A DNA stretch of 64,000 nt from Corynebacterium minutissimum. GTDB lineage: Bacteria > Actinomycetota > Actinomycetes > Mycobacteriales > Mycobacteriaceae. Location: positions 186,001 to 250,000 of the forward strand of contig NZ_CP069533.1 in assembly GCF_016889765.1 (NCBI RefSeq). The letters run 5' to 3'. Shown here piece after piece: positions 60,579 to 64,000 of this stretch. The notes under the pieces are model-generated. The model was not told the origin of the DNA and did no database searches. It worked only from the letters and a program-made list of their open reading frames with translations. How positions within the stretch are numbered: the stretch's first letter is position 1; every line of letters begins with the position of its first letter. A program made the position numbers and the translations under genes.

Positions 60579-60630
60579 GGTGAGCCGGGTGAGCACAGCA
60601 ATTTTGCCGCTGGTGTTCACCCGGCTCACC
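60579..60630. terminator. Long inverted repeat after sdaA
   Basis: Arms of 18 bp at 60579-60596 and 60613-60630 pair perfectly except for one G-U, around a 16-nt loop. The left arm begins GGTGAGCCGGGTGAGCAC. No T-run follows, so it may be a factor-dependent terminator, an RNA-stabilising hairpin, or an operator just above the regulator's promoter. Confidence 0.6.
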
Positions 60631-60651
60631 GCTTTCGTGTGGTAACTTCTC

Positions 60652-60659
60652 TATAAACT
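60652..60659 (+). promoter_or_regulatory. Likely -10 of the YheO-like regulator gene
   Basis: TATAAACT lies 17 nt before the ATG at 60677, downstream of the long inverted repeat. It suggests independent transcription of the regulator. Confidence 0.5.
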
Positions 60660-60676
60660 GACAGGAATATAAGGAC

Positions 60677-61447
60677 ATGCTTCAGCTAATGAATCTCTCT
60701 AGCAGCCATGCCTCCGAAGAAAATATCCTCGAGCAGTACGTACCACTCGTCGAGTTTCTCGGTCAGGCCATGGGCCCTAATACCGAGATCGTTCTCCATG
60801 ATCTCGATGTACCCGACCGGTCCATTATTGCTATTGCCAATAGCCATATTTCCGGCCGCGAACTTGGTGGCCCAGTCACGGATTTTGCGCTCTGGTTTAT
60901 GAAAAAGGGCGATGCCGCCGCCGTCCCCATGATGACGGGATATCGTGCGGTCAACGCCGAAGGCAAAATCTGCCAATCATCCAGCTACTTCATCCGCGAT
61001 GAAACCGGCCACATGCGTGGCATGCTGTGCATCAACGTCGACGTTTCGGAGTTAATTCACATCCGCGAAGCCGCCGACGCCCTCATCGGCAACGCTGATG
61101 ATCCGGCATTCGACAAGAAAAAGGCCTTTAGCGGCTATCCCGAGGCTTCGCCCGAGCCCCCGCGCCCCATGGCCGCTGTTCCGGATCAACAAGAACCAGC
61201 CGAAGAACACATCAGCGAGTCCTTGGGAACAAACGTCGAGCAGCTGCTTGATTCGATGCTCGATTCTGTAATTTCCAAGCAGAACACAAACGTCTCACGC
61301 ATGCACCGCGACGAGCGTATTCAGGTGGTCTCCGAATTGGAAGACGCTGGATTCTTCCTCCTCAAGGGCGGGATTGCAGCGGCAGCCTCATGTCTCGGAG
61401 TCTCCGAGCCCACGATTTACCGATACCTCGTTACAGTGCGTGGCTAG
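60677..61447 (+). CDS. YheO-like PAS domain / HTH transcriptional regulator
   Basis: The 256-residue protein has an N-terminal YheO-type PAS-like domain (about 16-130, with LGQAMGPNTEIVLHDLDVPD, SSYFIRDETGHMRGMLCINV and DVSELI), a variable Pro-rich linker (about 150-180), and a C-terminal HTH_22 domain (RIQVVSELEDAGFFLLKGGI, then AASCLGVSEPTIYRYL). Such regulators probably sense small metabolites. Its place behind sdaC-type and sdaA genes suggests that it controls serine use; this is inference. ATG 60689 is an alternative start. Confidence 0.88.
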   Translation: MLQLMNLSSSHASEENILEQYVPLVEFLGQAMGPNTEIVLHDLDVPDRSIIAIANSHISGRELGGPVTDFALWFMKKGDAAAVPMMTGYRAVNAEGKICQSSSYFIRDETGHMRGMLCINVDVSELIHIREAADALIGNADDPAFDKKKAFSGYPEASPEPPRPMAAVPDQQEPAEEHISESLGTNVEQLLDSMLDSVISKQNTNVSRMHRDERIQVVSELEDAGFFLLKGGIAAAASCLGVSEPTIYRYLVTVRG

Positions 61448-61575
61448 AGGCGAGTGAGATGACTCACCATCGCTAACGTGCCACCGAGCACATTTTCTCC
61501 CCGCAGTGCGACTCCCCCAAAAAGGTGGAGCCCTACCGCGGGGATTGAGCTGTTTTGAGCATTCCTCGCATTTAA

Positions 61576-61602
61576 GGGAACTCAACCGCGTGAAGCAACG
61601 TT
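61576..61602 (+). promoter_or_regulatory. ECF/SigH-type promoter of sigB
   Basis: GGGAAC (61576-61581) and GTT (61600-61602, in GTTGTAA) are separated by 18 nt. This matches the corynebacterial SigH consensus GGAAT-N16-19-GTT. It lies about 40 nt before the sigB start. sigB of C. glutamicum is known to be SigH-dependent. Confidence 0.65.
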
Positions 61603-61642
61603 GTAACTCTTGAAACCGGCGAACAACTCAGGAGGCTTCACG

Positions 61643-62656
61643 ATGACCCACACATCAGCCAACACCGCCACTGGCACTGCAGGTGCCACTTTCGATGAAG
61701 AACAGGAAGTAGACCGCGGCTCGCGCCGTAACCAAACCAATGACAATCCCTCCGCGGACCTTGTCCGCGTCTACCTGAACGGAATTGGTAAGACCGCGCT
61801 GCTCAGCGCCGAGGACGAGGTGGAACTCGCCCAGGCCATTGAGGTGGGTCTCTACGCCGAATACAAGCTAGCTAATGCTGAGAAGCTGACCCGCGCTGAG
61901 AAGCGTGACCTCAAGATTCTTGCCCGCGAAGGCAAGAAGGCCCGCTCCCACCTCCTAGAAGCTAACCTGCGTTTGGTGGTCTCCCTGGCGAAGCGCTACA
62001 CCGGCCGCGGAATGCCTCTGCTGGATCTTATCCAGGAAGGCAACCTGGGACTTATCCGTGCAATGGAGAAATTCGACTACGCCAAGGGTTTCAAGTTCTC
62101 CACCTACGCCACGTGGTGGATCCGTCAGGCCATTACCCGTGGCATGGCTGACCAGTCCCGCACCATCCGCCTTCCTGTGCACTTGGTGGAGCAGGTCAAC
62201 AAGCTCTCCCGCATTAAGCGTGAGATGTACCAGTCCCTGGGTCGTGAGGCAACGAACGAAGAGCTAGCTGAGGAATCTGGTATCGAGGAATCTAAGATCG
62301 AGATGCTGCTGCGCCAGTCCCGTGACCCAGTTTCCCTCGATATGCCGGTAGGTACCGATGAAGAGGCCCCGTTGGGTGACTTCATCGAGGATGCTGAGGC
62401 TACCGACGCAGAGACCGCAGTCGTTGCTTCCATGCGTCACTCTGATATTCGCTCCGTCATCGGTTCCTTGGAGGAGCGCGAGCAAGACGTTATTCGTCTG
62501 CGCTACGGCCTCGATGACGGTGTGCCGCGCACCTTGGACCAGATTGGCCGCAAGTTCGGCCTGTCCCGTGAACGCGTCCGCCAGATTGAGCGTGAGGTCA
62601 TGGCCAAGTTGCGTGATGGCAACCGTGCCGACCGTCTCCGCGAGTACGCACTCTAA
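61643..62656 (+). CDS. sigB: Primary-like sigma factor SigB
   Basis: Group 2 sigma factor used in stress and stationary phase. ATG 61643 has AGGAGG 7 nt upstream and gives 337 residues; a TTG at 61610 is unlikely. After a short N-terminus the core matches SigA closely: DLVRVYLNGIGKTALLSAED, LRLVVSLAKRYTGRGMPLLD, FSTYATWWIRQAITRGMADQ and, in region 4, GVPRTLDEIG-like sequence (GVPRTLDQIGRKFGLSRERV). It lacks the TAKK and acidic blocks of SigA. The order sigB-dtxR-galE is conserved in corynebacteria. Confidence 0.95.
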   Translation: MTHTSANTATGTAGATFDEEQEVDRGSRRNQTNDNPSADLVRVYLNGIGKTALLSAEDEVELAQAIEVGLYAEYKLANAEKLTRAEKRDLKILAREGKKARSHLLEANLRLVVSLAKRYTGRGMPLLDLIQEGNLGLIRAMEKFDYAKGFKFSTYATWWIRQAITRGMADQSRTIRLPVHLVEQVNKLSRIKREMYQSLGREATNEELAEESGIEESKIEMLLRQSRDPVSLDMPVGTDEEAPLGDFIEDAEATDAETAVVASMRHSDIRSVIGSLEEREQDVIRLRYGLDDGVPRTLDQIGRKFGLSRERVRQIEREVMAKLRDGNRADRLREYAL

Positions 62657-63045
62657 GTAAAGCTAGCTACGAGCCGCCCAGCGGTCATGGCCCACAGATG
62701 TGGCGTGAGCCATCGAGACATCCCTCCTATCCTGTGTCGACTAACCACGGGGTCTGGGAGGTCGACGCTCGGTGGCTTTCGTCGTTTCGCGCCCAACCTC
62801 CTTTCCACCTCCCCCAATAAAACTCCGAGCCAACGCTGGAGCAACTAGTGCTCTGTGAGCCACGGAATACGCTATTGTTTAAGTTATTCTCTTAATAGAT
62901 TGCTATTACCGCGCCTAAACCTATGTGGCCACGGAATGTCTGCATGGCAGATACACGCTCGAGTTATCCGCCTAGAATGCTTTCTTAGCCGCTGCTAGCG
63001 CTTCGTGCCCACTCCAACCGCCCTAACGCAGAAAGGTAAACTCAC
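62657..63045. other. Intergenic region between sigB and dtxR
   Basis: 389 bp without a convincing gene. TAGAAT at 62973-62978 is the best -10 for dtxR, about 68 nt before its start. The 62870-62930 part is AT-rich. CCACGGAAT occurs twice (near 62861 and 62930). A 63-codon minus-strand frame at the left end looks like chance. Confidence 0.5.
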
Positions 63046-63726
63046 GTGAGGGACCTAGTAGACACCACGGAAATGTATCTGCGGACCATTTACGAGCTCG
63101 AGGAAGAAGGCATCACCCCGCTGCGTGCCCGCATTGCAGAGCGCCTCGAGCAGTCTGGGCCTACTGTGTCCCAGACCGTGGCGCGAATGGAGCGCGACGG
63201 TCTCCTTCATGTGCGCACTGACCGCAGCCTTGATCTCACCGCCGAAGGGCGCGAGTTGGCTACCAACGTCATGCGCAAGCATCGCCTCGCTGAGCGTCTG
63301 CTGACCGATGTTCTGGGGTTGGATATTCACCAGGTTCATGATGAGGCATGCCGTTGGGAACATGTCATGAGTGAGGAAGTGGAAAAGCGCGTCGTCGCAG
63401 TTCTCGAAGATTCTTCTCGCTCGCCTTTCGGAAACCCCATTCCGGGTCTGGCACAGCTCGGCGCCTCCCCAACTGAGCTCGAGCTAGGCACCCGAGCTAT
63501 CGATCTGCCCAAGGGCGAGGACACCGAGGCCATAATCGTGCAGATCAACGAGGTCCTCCAAGCGGATAATTCCACTTTCCGTGACCTTTATGCATCCGGA
63601 CTTCAGGTTGGCTCACCGGTGACCGTGGTGAATAACAACGGCTCCATCACGCTGAGCACCGAAGACGGTAAGACGATTGAGTTAGTCGATGATCTCGCCC
63701 ACGCAATTCGAGTCGAGGTGAAGTAG
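63046..63726 (+). CDS. dtxR: Iron-dependent repressor DtxR
   Basis: Fe2+-activated repressor of iron uptake and, in pathogens, toxin genes. The 226-residue protein has the N-terminal winged helix (DTTEMYLRTIYELEEEGITP, with metal ligand Met10), the recognition helix SGPTVSQTVARMERDGLL, and the ligand-bearing HDEACRWEHVMS with Cys102, Glu105 and His106 at the positions known from C. diphtheriae DtxR. The C-terminal SH3-like domain is present. The GTG start has AAAGG about 8 nt upstream. Confidence 0.96.
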   Translation: MRDLVDTTEMYLRTIYELEEEGITPLRARIAERLEQSGPTVSQTVARMERDGLLHVRTDRSLDLTAEGRELATNVMRKHRLAERLLTDVLGLDIHQVHDEACRWEHVMSEEVEKRVVAVLEDSSRSPFGNPIPGLAQLGASPTELELGTRAIDLPKGEDTEAIIVQINEVLQADNSTFRDLYASGLQVGSPVTVVNNNGSITLSTEDGKTIELVDDLAHAIRVEVK

Positions 63727-63728
63727 CT

Positions 63729-64000
63729 ATGAAGCTTCTGGTCACTGGTGGCGCTGGATACGTCGGTAGCGTGTGCGCTGCGGTTCTTGTGGAGGAAGGC
63801 CACGACGTCACAATCATCGATAACTTTTCTACCGGCAATTGGGACGCCGTTCCCGAGCAAGCGCGTCTCGTGGAAGGTGACGTAGCGGATGTGGCGCGTT
63901 CCGTTCTCTCCGAGGGCGGTTTCGAGGGCGTTCTTCACTTTGCCGCGCGGTCTCTCGTCGGTGAGTCCGTGGAGAAACCGGCAGAGTACTGGCAGCACAA
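63729..64000 (+). CDS. galE: UDP-glucose 4-epimerase (N-terminal part, cut by the window edge)
   Basis: Interconverts UDP-glucose and UDP-galactose, a precursor of cell-wall arabinogalactan. The first 90 residues are visible: MKLLVTGGAGYVGSVCAAVL is the NAD-binding GxxGxxG motif, followed by IIDNFSTGN, GDVADVA and LHFAARSLVGESV. It starts 2 nt after the dtxR stop, as in other corynebacteria. Confidence 0.93.
   Translation, partial: MKLLVTGGAGYVGSVCAAVLVEEGHDVTIIDNFSTGNWDAVPEQARLVEGDVADVARSVLSEGGFEGVLHFAARSLVGESVEKPAEYWQH

Noticed and set aside
62653..62844. A 63-codon minus-strand frame after sigB
   Set aside because: No ribosome site, Arg-rich composition, and it begins inside a region with no other sign of coding; treated as intergenic.

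Overview
The window is chromosomal DNA of a high-GC Gram-positive bacterium, almost certainly a Corynebacterium. The support is gene order and content: the yajC-ruvBAC and secDF block, the thrS-HIT-pgsA-patA-pimA operon for phosphatidylinositol mannosides, the sigA/ppgK/DUF4193/dut neighbourhood, and the sigB-dtxR-galE order. Many genes also have leaderless starts in which a TAnnnT -10 hexamer lies about 7 nt before the start codon. I do not assign a species.

Layout. 1-6.9 kb (minus): a peptide-binding lipoprotein (cut by the window edge), secF, secD, yajC, ruvB, ruvA, ruvC. 7-11.3 kb: nitroreductase, YebC, TesB thioesterase, a DUF3817 membrane protein and a GT87-type glycosyltransferase. 11.3-17.2 kb (minus): thrS, HIT hydrolase, pgsA, patA, pimA and a LemA-like protein, which make and mannosylate phosphatidylinositol. 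17.2-22.2 kb (minus): a Tat-exported DyP peroxidase with PCuAC and CopC copper proteins, then a secreted VWA protein. 22.3-23.3 kb: seven tRNAs (three Gly, two Val-GAC and one Cys on minus, one Val-CAC on plus) with two terminators. 23.3-34.7 kb: RibD-like reductase, GT87 enzyme, msrB, hemQ, DUF3000, RNase D, dxs, a TrmA-type RNA methyltransferase, DUF3159, DUF3710, dut, DUF3093. 34.8-37.9 kb: DUF4193, ppgK and the main sigma factor gene sigA, whose N-terminus holds a lysine-rich tandem repeat.

37.9-48.2 kb is an accessory defence island between housekeeping genes. It holds a single-chain type ISP restriction-modification enzyme of about 1650 residues (nuclease, helicase, methyltransferase, target recognition), a McrB-type AAA+ GTPase gene starting 2 nt later, and an overlapping McrC-type nuclease gene. 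Then come a decayed dehydrogenase remnant and a GIY-YIG protein of unknown role. The ISP gene starts with a perfect palindrome on its -10 region. Base and codon use shift inside the ISP gene near its target-recognition part.

48.2-52.5 kb: a YwiC-like membrane protein, a bioWF biotin operon with a BioQ-type operator, and two tandem DUF4190 paralogues. 52.6-57.4 kb: SSL2-type helicase, DUF3039, DUF3099, a methyltransferase and dtd. 57.4-61.4 kb: a serine-use cluster (SdaC-type transporter, SdaA dehydratase, YheO-type PAS/HTH regulator) with a structured leader and a long inverted repeat. 61.6-64 kb: sigB behind an ECF/SigH-type promoter, dtxR, and the start of galE.

I saw no insertion sequence, prophage, rRNA or CRISPR array. 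Domain and motif calls come from reading the translated sequence; no search was run.
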